From Sphingomonas psychrolutea (GTDB lineage: Bacteria > Pseudomonadota > Alphaproteobacteria > Sphingomonadales > Sphingomonadaceae), in the NCBI RefSeq assembly GCF_014636175.1, contig NZ_BMDW01000005.1, positions 124,001 to 188,000 of the forward strand: 64,000 nucleotides of DNA. The letters run 5' to 3'. Each line of letters begins with the position of its first letter. Positions within the stretch are counted from its first letter, which is position 1. A program made the position numbers and the translations under genes. Below the pieces are notes generated by a model that searched no databases, was not told the DNA's origin, and worked only from the letters and a program-made list of their open reading frames with translations. Shown one piece after another: positions 56,492 to 64,000 of this stretch.

Positions 56492-57277
56492 TCAGCGCCA
56501 GCCGGCATCGACGAAATAATCGTGCCCCGTACACATCCGCGCATCGTCGGAGGCGAGGAACAGCACCAGCGCCGCGACATCGGCCGGCTGAATGCGACCG
56601 TCGAGACATTGTGCCGCAACGATCTCCGCTTCGCCCTCGGGCGTGTACCATTGCATCTGGCGCTGCGTCTGGACGTTGCCGGGGACGATCGTATTGACGC
56701 GGATATTGTCGCGGCCGAGATCGCGCGCGAGGCTGCGGGTCAGCCCCTCGACCGCCGCCTTCGCGGTCTGGTACAAGACGAGCTCACCCAGCGCGAGGTG
56801 CCAGCTGATCGACCCGAAATTGAGGATGACCCCCGCCCCGGCGCGCTTCATCGCGGGAACCACGGCTTGCGCGGCGAAGAATTGGTGGCGCAGATTGACT
56901 GCCATGCGCTCGTCCCAATAGGCCGGTGTCACCTCGGCAATCGTGTGCCGATCGTCGTTCGCGGCGTTGTTGATCAGGATGTCGATGCCGCCCAGATCCT
57001 GCTCGATCGCGGCCAGCGCGTGCTGCAGCGCGGCGACATCGGTCAAATCGCAATGCCGATACAGCGGCACATAGCGCGCTTCGCCTGCCAGCCGTTTGGT
57101 CAGGGCGCGGCTCGGCGCATCGTCAATATCGACGAACGCGACGCGCGACCCTTGCGCGGCAAACGCTTCCACCAGCCCCGCACCGATCCCGCTGCCGCCG
57201 CCGGTCACCACGACGCATTTGTCGGCCAGGCTGGGATAGGAAGCGCGGCGCGCGCGGGTATCGACGGCTTGCAGCAA
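56492..57277 (-). CDS. SDR-family D-xylose dehydrogenase (Weimberg pathway)
   Basis: Cofactor motif VVVTGGGSGIGAG, LINNAANDDRH, catalytic Ser in NFGSISWH and YxxxK in LYQTAKA define a classical SDR. The sequence strongly resembles Caulobacter xylose dehydrogenase as I recall it: YWDERMAVNLRH, VPGNVQTQRQMQWYTPEGEA, and the end CTGHDYFVDAGWR. It oxidises D-xylose to xylonolactone with NAD+. The start is a TTG at 57277 with GGAGG 8 bases upstream (261 aa); a GTG at 57307, overlapping the previous stop, is the alternative. Caulobacter calls this xylB; I leave the symbol blank to avoid confusion with the kinase. Confidence 0.9.
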   Translation of the reverse strand: MLQAVDTRARRASYPSLADKCVVVTGGGSGIGAGLVEAFAAQGSRVAFVDIDDAPSRALTKRLAGEARYVPLYRHCDLTDVAALQHALAAIEQDLGGIDILINNAANDDRHTIAEVTPAYWDERMAVNLRHQFFAAQAVVPAMKRAGAGVILNFGSISWHLALGELVLYQTAKAAVEGLTRSLARDLGRDNIRVNTIVPGNVQTQRQMQWYTPEGEAEIVAAQCLDGRIQPADVAALVLFLASDDARMCTGHDYFVDAGWR

Positions 57278-57303
57278 GGGAAAGACCTCCAGTGAGTGCG
57301 CGC

Positions 57304-58437
57304 TCACGCGAGCAAACCGCGGCGGGCGAGATTGGCCATCAAGTCCGCGATCCCGAAGGACCAGGGCGGCGCCGCCTTCGACGTCGTCACGCGGTTGGAC
57401 AGGCGGCCGAGACGCGCGCTCGCAATCGTGACCAAGTCGCCCGGCTTATGCGTAAAACCGCGACCCGGCGCATCGCGATCCTGCGTTGGCGCGAACAGGG
57501 TTCCGAGGAACAGCACGAAGCCGTCCGGGTACTGATGTTCGCTCATCGTCTGGCGCAGCAATTCTTCGGGATCGCGGCTGATCTGCGCCATCGAGCTGAC
57601 GCCTGTCAGCACATAGCCGTCCATGCCTTCGATCCGCAGCGAGACCTCGGCGCGGCGAACGTCGTCCATCGTGAAAGCATCGTCGAACAGCCGTACAAAG
57701 GGACCGAGCGCGCAGGAGGCGTTATTGTCCTTCGCCTTGCTCAGCAGCAGCGCCGAGCGCCCCTCGAAATCGCGCAAATTGACGTCATTACCCAGCATCG
57801 CGCCAACCGCTCTGCCCGCCGCATCGGCCAGCAGCACGACCTCCGGCTCGGGGTTGTTCCAGGTCGAATCGGACCGCACGCCGATATCCGCGCCTGTTCC
57901 CAACGTCGAAAGAACCGGAGCCTTGGTGAAAATCTCCGCGTCCGGCCCGATCGCCACTTCGAGATATTGCGACCACATCCCATCGGCGATCAGCGTCGCC
58001 TTGAGCGTCACCGCTTCGGCCGACCCGGGCACGACGGCGTGCAAGCCACCGCCGATTGCCCCCTCGAGCCGGTCGCGCACGGCGGCGGCAGCTCCCGCAT
58101 CGCCCCGCGCGCGCTCCTCGATCACGCGTTCGAGCGCCGAGACCGCAAAGGTGACCCCGGCCGCCTTGACGCATTGCAGATCGATCGGGCTCAGCAGACG
58201 GTATTGCGCATCGTCGCCCGCCCCGACAGCGAGGTCCGCAAGATCTCCCAGCAGCTTGCCCCCGCGCGCGCTAAGGGCCTTGTTTTGTACGAGCATCGAG
58301 ACCGTCGGGGCGACCTCCGCCATGTCGTAAACGACACCCTGATCGATCAGAATCGGTGACGGTCCCGCAGCTGTCGCGACCCGTCCGAGAAAACGGCCCG
58401 AGCGCCAGTCCACCGGTACTGCGTCGAACCCCGCCAT
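57304..58437 (-). CDS. xylX: FAH-family 2-keto-3-deoxy-D-xylonate dehydratase
   Basis: This 377-aa protein closely matches Caulobacter XylX as I recall it: LAPVDLQC-like LLSPIDLQCVKAAGVTFAVS, LERVIEERARGDAG, WSQYLEVAIGPDAEIFTK, WNNPEPEVVLLAD, GNDVNLRDFEGRSALLLSKA, QYPDGFVLFLGTLFAP. It turns 2-keto-3-deoxyxylonate into 2-oxoglutarate semialdehyde. It is the first gene of the minus-strand operon and has the operator just upstream. The ATG at 58437 has GGGGGAGAGG next to it; 58452 is possible. The other Weimberg enzymes (xylonate dehydratase, semialdehyde dehydrogenase) are not in this window. Confidence 0.92.
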   Translation of the reverse strand: MAGFDAVPVDWRSGRFLGRVATAAGPSPILIDQGVVYDMAEVAPTVSMLVQNKALSARGGKLLGDLADLAVGAGDDAQYRLLSPIDLQCVKAAGVTFAVSALERVIEERARGDAGAAAAVRDRLEGAIGGGLHAVVPGSAEAVTLKATLIADGMWSQYLEVAIGPDAEIFTKAPVLSTLGTGADIGVRSDSTWNNPEPEVVLLADAAGRAVGAMLGNDVNLRDFEGRSALLLSKAKDNNASCALGPFVRLFDDAFTMDDVRRAEVSLRIEGMDGYVLTGVSSMAQISRDPEELLRQTMSEHQYPDGFVLFLGTLFAPTQDRDAPGRGFTHKPGDLVTIASARLGRLSNRVTTSKAAPPWSFGIADLMANLARRGLLA

Positions 58438-58479
58438 CCTCTCCCCCTGCATCCGACCTCGTCAGAGCCATTTTTCTTG

Positions 58480-58492
58480 ATAGCGCTACCAT
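58480..58492. promoter_or_regulatory. LacI-type operator upstream of the Weimberg operon
   Basis: On the minus strand this reads ATGGTAGCGCTAT and shares ATGGTAGCGCTA exactly with the site at 47420. It lies 43 bases upstream of xylX and 73 bases upstream of the divergent esterase at 58565, so it could act on both. Confidence 0.7.
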
Positions 58493-58564
58493 CATGCGCT
58501 TAGAATGCGCTGTCAAGACAACAGTGTCGCAACCGAGCGACCATATGACGGGGGAGATTGCGCG

Positions 58565-60535
58565 ATGGTATCGAAGCGGATCGTCAGCCTGGCCTGTGTC
58601 GCCGGAGTCTTGCCGGGGGCGGTGTTTGCGGCGGCTCCCGATCGTCTGGCGGTCGCGCGGATCTTTACCGACCACGCCGTGATCCAGCGCGATCGACCAA
58701 TCGCGATTTGGGGCAGTGCGGCGAAGGGGACGGCGGTGAAGGTGACGCTTGCCGATCGATCGGCGACCGCCATCGCCGATCACGACGGGCATTGGCGTGT
58801 CGCCTTGCCGGCGCTGGCGGCGGGCGGGCCTTACCGACTGGTCGCGACGGCGGGCCTGCAGACCGCCACGCTCGACGACATTGCGGTCGGCGATGTCTAT
58901 CTGTGCGGCGGACAATCGAATATGGAATTTCCAGCCCGGCTGTCGACCGGTGCGTGGGGCGGCCTGAAGGACGTCGACAATCGCGATCTTCGCTTCGTGA
59001 CAATCGGAAAGGACAATGCGCCCGCGCCGCGCACCGATTTGAACACCCCGGTTACCTGGAAGCCGGTCACAGCCGATACGGTCGGCGAGGCGTCGGCGGT
59101 ATGTTACTATATGGCGCGGTCGCTACAGGTGTCGCAGCATGTGCCGGTGGGGTTCATCGCTTCCGATTGGGGCGGCACTACGATCCAAAGCTGGACCAGC
59201 GGTCCAGCGTTGCGGGCGCAAAGGGCCTATGCGGGTGGCGTCGCTGCGCTCGCGCTGTATGCCGCCGATCCGGCAGCAGGGCTGGCCGCCGACGGAAAGC
59301 GGGTGGAGGCGTGGTGGGATGCGCACGATCCGCAGGCTAAGCCGCAGCGCGCCTGGATCGCCCCCGACTATGACGATACGGGCTGGGACACGATCGGCCC
59401 GCGCGGATCGTGGAAAGACGCGGGGCTTGCGCCGCTCAGCGGGCTTGACGGGGTCGTCTGGTTCCGCACGACAGTCACGCTCACCGAAGCGCAGGCCCGG
59501 TCCGCAACCGCGTTACAGCTTGGGCCGATCGATACCGATGACAGCGCCTGGATCAACGGTGCGCGTGTCGGCGGCGGGGCGACGGCGTGGGTGTGGCGCG
59601 ATTACCTGATCCCGGCGGGGACTCTGAAAGCCGGGCGCAACACGATCGTCGTGCGCGTATTGGGTGGCGGCAGTGATGGCGGGCTGACCGGCCTGCCGCA
59701 AAATCGTGGAGTACGCCTCGTTTCCGGGGCGTTAGTCCCGCTCGATCCGACGTGGCGTTACCGTGTCGGAATGCGGTCGCGCGGCCTGTCGGTCACGCCG
59801 TCGCCGTGGGATGTGCCGACCAGCCTGTCCACGCTGTATAACGGCATGATCGCACCGCTTGGCGGCTACGGGCTGAAGCTCGTCGCCTGGTATCAGGGGG
59901 AGGCCAATATGGGCCAAGCGGCGGAATATCGCAGCCTGCTCCCACTGCTAATGGCGGACTGGCGCAAGACGTTCGGCCAGCCCGATTTGCCGTTCGTCGT
60001 CGCGCAACTGTCGTCCTACGGTTCGGTCGCGACCGTCCCCAGTGAATCGGGATGGGCCGAACTGCGCGATGTGCAAGCCAAGGTCGTGCGCGCCGACCCC
60101 CATGCCGGGCTAGCGGTGACGATCGACGTCGGGGACCGTGCCGATATCCACCCGACGCAGAAAACGGTGGTGGGCGAACGCTTGGCGCGCGCGGCCCGCG
60201 TCGTAGCTTATGGTGCGCGCGGTGACGCAGCCGGTCCCGAGGCGGTCTCGGTCGAGCGGCGCGGGCCCGATCTGGTCATCCGCTTCCGTGCCGTCGGGAA
60301 TGGCCTGCGTACCTATAGCGCCGATGTGGCGATCGGCTTTGAAGCGTGCACGGCGCGGCAATGCCGTTTCCGCGCTGGGACGGTCGACGGCGACACGGTC
60401 GTCCTTGCCGGAGCGAATACCGCAGAGGTGACGCGCGTTCGCTATGCCTGGGCCGATGCGCCGTACGTGAATCTCTACGGCGCAGACGATTTGCCTGCCG
60501 TGCCGTTCGAACGCACGGTCGCGCCCTCGCCGTGA
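58565..60535 (+). CDS. Secreted sialate O-acetylesterase/acetylxylan esterase-type SGNH hydrolase
   Basis: From the ATG at 58565 (GGGGGAGA upstream) the product is 656 aa, with a signal peptide ending VFAAA. The SGNH esterase is in two parts, with nucleophile in YLCGGQSNMEF and the DxxH pair in DIHPTQK. A jelly-roll insert of about 160 residues is present (DYDDTGWDTI, VVWFRTTVTL, WINGARVGG), as in this family. Beside xylan genes it more likely removes acetyl groups from xylan fragments than from sialic acid. Confidence 0.88.
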   Translation: MVSKRIVSLACVAGVLPGAVFAAAPDRLAVARIFTDHAVIQRDRPIAIWGSAAKGTAVKVTLADRSATAIADHDGHWRVALPALAAGGPYRLVATAGLQTATLDDIAVGDVYLCGGQSNMEFPARLSTGAWGGLKDVDNRDLRFVTIGKDNAPAPRTDLNTPVTWKPVTADTVGEASAVCYYMARSLQVSQHVPVGFIASDWGGTTIQSWTSGPALRAQRAYAGGVAALALYAADPAAGLAADGKRVEAWWDAHDPQAKPQRAWIAPDYDDTGWDTIGPRGSWKDAGLAPLSGLDGVVWFRTTVTLTEAQARSATALQLGPIDTDDSAWINGARVGGGATAWVWRDYLIPAGTLKAGRNTIVVRVLGGGSDGGLTGLPQNRGVRLVSGALVPLDPTWRYRVGMRSRGLSVTPSPWDVPTSLSTLYNGMIAPLGGYGLKLVAWYQGEANMGQAAEYRSLLPLLMADWRKTFGQPDLPFVVAQLSSYGSVATVPSESGWAELRDVQAKVVRADPHAGLAVTIDVGDRADIHPTQKTVVGERLARAARVVAYGARGDAAGPEAVSVERRGPDLVIRFRAVGNGLRTYSADVAIGFEACTARQCRFRAGTVDGDTVVLAGANTAEVTRVRYAWADAPYVNLYGADDLPAVPFERTVAPSP

Positions 60536-60570
60536 TGATCCGCGACTCAGCGATCGCCTGCAGCCCGCCC

Positions 60571-62004
60571 CTAAACCAGCGTATTCCTGCGGATCAGCTC
60601 ACGATACCACGCCGCGCTCAGCTTGGGCGTGCGTTTCTGGGTAACGAAGTCGACATGGTGCAGGCCAAAGCGCAGCGTATAGCCGTCGGCCCATTCGAAA
60701 TTGTCCATCAGGCTCCACAGGAAATACCCTTTGAGCGGATAGCCTTCCTCGGTCGCGCGCTGAAATTCGGTGAGGTAATTGCGCAGATACATGATTCGAT
60801 CGGCATCATCGACATGGCCGTTGACGACCGGATCGTCGGCCGAAGTGCCGTTTTCGGAAATGTAGAGCGCCTTGGGCTTCCACAGTTCGCTCACGGTTCG
60901 CACCGCCCAATAGGCGACTTCGGGCCCGACATACAGCCATGGCGACGCCATGCGCGGCGAGCTCTTGAGGTGCGGCAGCACCTCATATCCTGCGGGAGAG
61001 GCCGACGCCTTGACGTAGTTCGGCGCGTAAACGTTGAGCGCGACGAAATCGAGCGGACTGCCGATCGCCGCCATGTCGCCGCTGGCGATTTTGGGCGCAT
61101 CGGCACCGATGCTCGTAAGATAGCGTTCGGTGTAGCGCCCCTCCATGATCGCGGTGAGGAACATCGCATTTTCTTCCCGCACCGCCACCTTGGCAGCGGC
61201 GATATGCTCGGGCGTCTCGATCACGGGCACGTAGAAATTGCTATTATCGGCGATACCGATCTGCGTTCCGGATCGCGCGTGCGCCCGGATCGCCTGAACG
61301 CCGAGACCATGGGCGAGCACGCCGTGGTGCCGCACCTGGTTCACCGATCTTGCGTCGAGCCGCAGGCCCGGCGCATGCTTCCCGTCCTGATGCCCCAGAT
61401 CGGTGAAACAGCGGAGTTCGTTGACGGTGATGAAATGCGTGACCCGGTCGGACAGCTTGCCGGCGATGAACCCGGCATAATCGGCAAAGGCGAGCGCAGT
61501 GTCGCGCGATTGCCACCCGCCGGGGAGCGCTTGGGGCAGATCCCAATGGAACGTCGTTACATAGGGCGTGATCCCCGCCGCGAGCAGCGCGTCGATCACG
61601 CGGTTATAATAGTCCACGCCCTTCGCGTTGGGCGTTCCGCGCCCCTCCGGGAAAATGCGCGACCAGGCAATCGACAGCCGATAGGCCTTGACGCCCAATT
61701 GCTTGAGCAGCGCGATATCTTCCCCATAGCGGTGATAGCTGTCGCATGCGGTGTCGCCGGTGTCGCCATTGGCGACGCACCCCGGCGTATGCGAAAACAC
61801 GTCCCAATTGGTTTCGCCGCGCCCGTCCTCCTTCACCGCGCCTTCGATTTGATACGATGCTGTGGCACAGCCCCACACAAAGCCGTCGGGAAACGACAGC
61901 GGACCTACGCGCGGCTTGGGCCTGGTTGCCGCCAGCGCGCCGCTTGCATGACCGACCAGCGCCGCGCCGAGCACACCGTTCCTTATAAAATCCCGCCGAT
62001 CCAT
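60571..62004 (-). CDS. GH1 beta-glucosidase with Tat-type signal
   Basis: From the ATG at 62004 (CGGAGA upstream) the product is 477 aa. The RRDFIRNG start is a Tat signal. GH1 motifs: FVWGCATASYQIEGA, VTTFHWDLPQAL, acid/base Glu in FITVNELRCF, and nucleophile Glu in LYISENGTSADD. The proline of the normal NEP motif is Leu. It should cleave beta-glucosides in the periplasm. It is the last gene of a minus-strand group with the cupin-8 and SapC genes. Confidence 0.92.
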   Translation of the reverse strand: MDRRDFIRNGVLGAALVGHASGALAATRPKPRVGPLSFPDGFVWGCATASYQIEGAVKEDGRGETNWDVFSHTPGCVANGDTGDTACDSYHRYGEDIALLKQLGVKAYRLSIAWSRIFPEGRGTPNAKGVDYYNRVIDALLAAGITPYVTTFHWDLPQALPGGWQSRDTALAFADYAGFIAGKLSDRVTHFITVNELRCFTDLGHQDGKHAPGLRLDARSVNQVRHHGVLAHGLGVQAIRAHARSGTQIGIADNSNFYVPVIETPEHIAAAKVAVREENAMFLTAIMEGRYTERYLTSIGADAPKIASGDMAAIGSPLDFVALNVYAPNYVKASASPAGYEVLPHLKSSPRMASPWLYVGPEVAYWAVRTVSELWKPKALYISENGTSADDPVVNGHVDDADRIMYLRNYLTEFQRATEEGYPLKGYFLWSLMDNFEWADGYTLRFGLHHVDFVTQKRTPKLSAAWYRELIRRNTLV

Positions 62005-62022
62005 TGTCGTCTCCGTAGTTAC

Positions 62023-62036
62023 TGTCAACGTTGTCA
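62023..62036. promoter_or_regulatory. LacI-type operator-like repeat before the GH1 gene
   Basis: TGTCAACGTTGTCA has a symmetric TGnCAACGTTGnCA layout around CAACGTTG. It is 18 bases before the GH1 start, suggesting separate control from the genes upstream. On the gene's strand the same stretch contains TTGACA. Confidence 0.5.
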
Positions 62037-62071
62037 ATTGCAGCGCCGCAAGGCCGACGCGCCATCCTATT

Positions 62072-63100
62072 TTACCGGTTCAGCCGCTGAAGCACATTTG
62101 CGCGAAGTCGGCGCGCGCCGGCCGGATCGAGCGGATCGAGCGCGCCACGCGCATGTGGCGGCAAATGCGCAGCCGCCCGATCCGCCGGCCCGAACACATA
62201 AAAATCGAACAGTTCGCGCCACGCCTGCTTTTCGGCAAGCGGCCGGTCGCGCAGCGACAGCAGCGCATGGAGCAACGTCGTCATCGGCGGGTCGGCCTGC
62301 GCTGGTGCGTCGTTCCACCAATAATTGACCAGCACGTTCACGGAACCCAGCGCCTCGACATGATGCCACCACAAGGCCGGGTAGATCAGGACATCGCCCG
62401 GTTCGAGCTCGGCGACTTGTGCCGCCGCAACCGCATCGGCGAATCGGGGATAGCGCTCCGGATCCGGGGCCGCGAAATCGACCATGCTGACAACCTGGCC
62501 ACCCGGCGTCGGCTCGAGCGGTCCGGGGTACAGATTGTGGACCTGATCGGGCGGGAAGAGCGTGAAGCGGCGACGTCCGGCGGCGCACACCGCGATATTG
62601 TTCGACATGTCCCAATGCGCCGACGCGGTCGTGCGCGTGCCGACCCAGAAGCTGGCAAGCGGCGGGTGCGCGCTCAGCATCGTCCCGGCAAGCGGCATCG
62701 GATTAGCATTGGCCAAACCGGGCAGGAATTCCGCGAGATCGGTCGAGCCGAGATAGTAAGCCGGGGCGGATGGATTATTGCAATCCGCCGCGATCCGTTC
62801 GAGATAGGCGCGCAAGCTAACCCGCTCGCGCGCGAAGTTGAAACCCGTCATCGCGGCATCATAGAAAAACCGTCCGCCGACTTCCGGTGGTGCGGTGTAG
62901 CCCGTTACCGGCAGGCCCGCATCGAAGCGCGCGATATAGGCGAGCAGCGCAGCAGCGCCTTCCCGGCCGGCCCGTACCAATGGCCAGTCCGCGACCAGAC
63001 CCCGCACGACGACCGGCTCGGACGCGTTGAGCAGTGAATCGGGGTCGGTCAGCGCGGCGGCGAGGGCGATTGTGGGCGTGCGGCGGTGGATGGCGAGCAT
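62072..63100 (-). CDS. Cupin-8/JmjC-like domain protein
   Basis: This 342-aa protein has a cupin-8 (JmjC-like) fold: VVVRGLVADWPLV near the start, iron-site HxD in SAHWDMSNNIAVC, and distal His in LEPGDVLIYPALWWHHVEAL. Such proteins may be 2-oxoglutarate/iron oxygenases. In sphingomonads and xanthomonads they recur next to TonB receptors, tryptophan-halogenase-like proteins and SapC in glycan loci. It follows the SapC gene by 3 bases, so the two are one unit. Confidence 0.88.
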   Translation of the reverse strand: MLAIHRRTPTIALAAALTDPDSLLNASEPVVVRGLVADWPLVRAGREGAAALLAYIARFDAGLPVTGYTAPPEVGGRFFYDAAMTGFNFARERVSLRAYLERIAADCNNPSAPAYYLGSTDLAEFLPGLANANPMPLAGTMLSAHPPLASFWVGTRTTASAHWDMSNNIAVCAAGRRRFTLFPPDQVHNLYPGPLEPTPGGQVVSMVDFAAPDPERYPRFADAVAAAQVAELEPGDVLIYPALWWHHVEALGSVNVLVNYWWNDAPAQADPPMTTLLHALLSLRDRPLAEKQAWRELFDFYVFGPADRAAAHLPPHARGALDPLDPAGARRLRANVLQRLNR

Positions 63101-63103
63101 GGT

Positions 63104-63820
63104 TCAGGCCGCCCCGCGCTTGAGACGCTTAAGCGCAATCAGCCGTTCTATGTTGCCGATCGAGCCGGCCACCGCGAAGGCCAGCGACAAGAATCCCGCG
63201 CGGTTGAGCCGTTCGAGCGTCGCGCCGCCGAGATTATCGAGTGCGGCGGCACCGATCGTGTAGAAATCGACCAGATCGTAGCGCAGCGTCTCGTCGATCT
63301 GGATTTCGAGCCGCACCGGCTCGATCAGACCGGCCTCGGCGAAGGCCGCGAACATCGGCGCTTGCACGTCATGCCCGATATGGAGCGCGCGCAGCACATC
63401 GGTCATCCGGTCGAGCACGGCGCTGTTGCCGCCATGCGATTGGAACAGCGGCACGCCGCGCTCGCGTGAGACGCGCGGATCGGCGAGATCGACATGCACC
63501 ATCGGCTCGCGCTCGCCATTCTCGCGGACATGCACCCCGATCGAGAACGGGCCGCGGGCAAGCAGCATCGGGACATGCCGCGTGGTCCAGTGATCGCCGT
63601 CGAGGAACAAATTCTCGCCCTGGTCGAGGCCGAGCAGCGCGATCGCTTCGAACGCGCCCGACGCGTCCTTGCGCAACACGATCGGGAAATCGCGCGCCAC
63701 CGCGGCGAATTCGGTCGGCAACACGGCAATCTGATTCGCCGTATCGCCCCACGCCGCGCCGCGATCGAGCAGGACGCGCAGGTCGTGATGATCGACATTG
63801 TTGAGCATGACGAGCGTCAT
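63104..63820 (-). CDS. SapC-family protein
   Basis: From the ATG at 63820 the product is 238 aa and matches SapC: LPTEFAAVARDFPIVL, LGLDQGENLFLDG, YVPMLLARGPF-like HVPMLLARGPFSIG, ALHIGHDVQAPMFAAF and FYTIGAAALDNL. Named after an S-layer-secretion gene, its role in Gram-negatives is unknown. It is a steady neighbour of glycan-type TonB receptors; one may lie just right of this window. The last 180 bases (63821-64000) hold nothing I can name. Confidence 0.88.
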   Translation of the reverse strand: MTLVMLNNVDHHDLRVLLDRGAAWGDTANQIAVLPTEFAAVARDFPIVLRKDASGAFEAIALLGLDQGENLFLDGDHWTTRHVPMLLARGPFSIGVHVRENGEREPMVHVDLADPRVSRERGVPLFQSHGGNSAVLDRMTDVLRALHIGHDVQAPMFAAFAEAGLIEPVRLEIQIDETLRYDLVDFYTIGAAALDNLGGATLERLNRAGFLSLAFAVAGSIGNIERLIALKRLKRGAA

Positions 63821-64000
63821 GGGCGCGCACTCTCCGATAGCATCGTCCCGCGCGGGAGGATTGGCGCGACCAGCATGCGATCGCGCGCTGGCGGACACAA
63901 GCGGGACGCGTGCCGCGCTAGATCGCGCCGCGAACAAGGGCCGCGACGCAGCGCGGCCCTTCCCCCCTTTTTGCCGGACGCGCCGGATCCGATGCACCCC

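Noticed and set aside
1..64000. Mobile elements, CRISPR arrays, tRNA or rRNA genes
   Set aside because: I saw no transposase or integrase frame, no regularly spaced repeats and no tRNA-like cloverleaf with a conserved T-arm. Composition looks even across the window by eye.

Overview
The window looks like chromosome from a Sphingomonas-type alphaproteobacterium (Sphingomonadales). It is GC-rich with strong G/C third-position bias and has many GTG/TTG starts and 4-bp stop/start overlaps. It carries two TonB-dependent receptors, a TPR-sulfotransferase, SapC and cupin-8 proteins, and Caulobacter-like xylose genes. I saw no rRNA, tRNA, insertion sequence, phage gene or CRISPR array. All family assignments come from reading the sequence; no database search was run.

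Left part (1-25477), nitrogen and envelope functions. A truncated sterol-desaturase-like membrane protein sits at the left edge, divergent from a TonB-dependent receptor. After these come a TPR-sulfotransferase, a LuxR-type response regulator, a hybrid histidine kinase and a secreted metallo-beta-lactamase-fold hydrolase. Divergent from the hydrolase is a tightly coupled run (8892-18930): ABC transporter (lipoprotein, permease, ATPase), a NikR-like ribbon-helix-helix protein, two DUF1989 'urea-carboxylase-associated' proteins, a 1203-aa biotin carboxylase and allophanate hydrolase. DUF1989 pairs of this kind are now known as carboxyguanidine deiminases, so this is best read as a guanidine import and assimilation operon (guanidine -> carboxyguanidine -> allophanate -> ammonia + CO2). 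Next come a second sterol-desaturase-like gene, a secreted beta-propeller, and three secreted hydrolases (M28 peptidase, acetamidase/formamidase, M42 peptidase).

Middle (25673-31071). Two tandem secreted YHYH-domain proteins are coupled to a HupE/UreJ-type membrane protein and converge on a two-component system. The kinase gene of that system is split by a frameshift.

Carbohydrate part (31502-64000). A GH125 mannosidase is divergent from a locus with a TonB receptor, GH16, GH3, LacI and an MFS transporter. An amidohydrolase, a GGDEF-EAL protein, a DUF2147 remnant and a YdjM-like membrane protein follow. The xylose region comes next: GH43, xylulokinase, xylose isomerase, LacI and a second GH43. 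Facing it is an oxidative (Weimberg) half-operon: FAH-type dehydratase, SDR xylose dehydrogenase, SMP-30 lactonase and an SP-family sugar transporter. The first gene of each arm has the same 12-bp operator word, ATGGTAGCGCTA. The transporter has a clean Trp-to-stop change. A sialate O-acetylesterase, a GH1 glucosidase, a cupin-8 protein and a SapC protein close the window.
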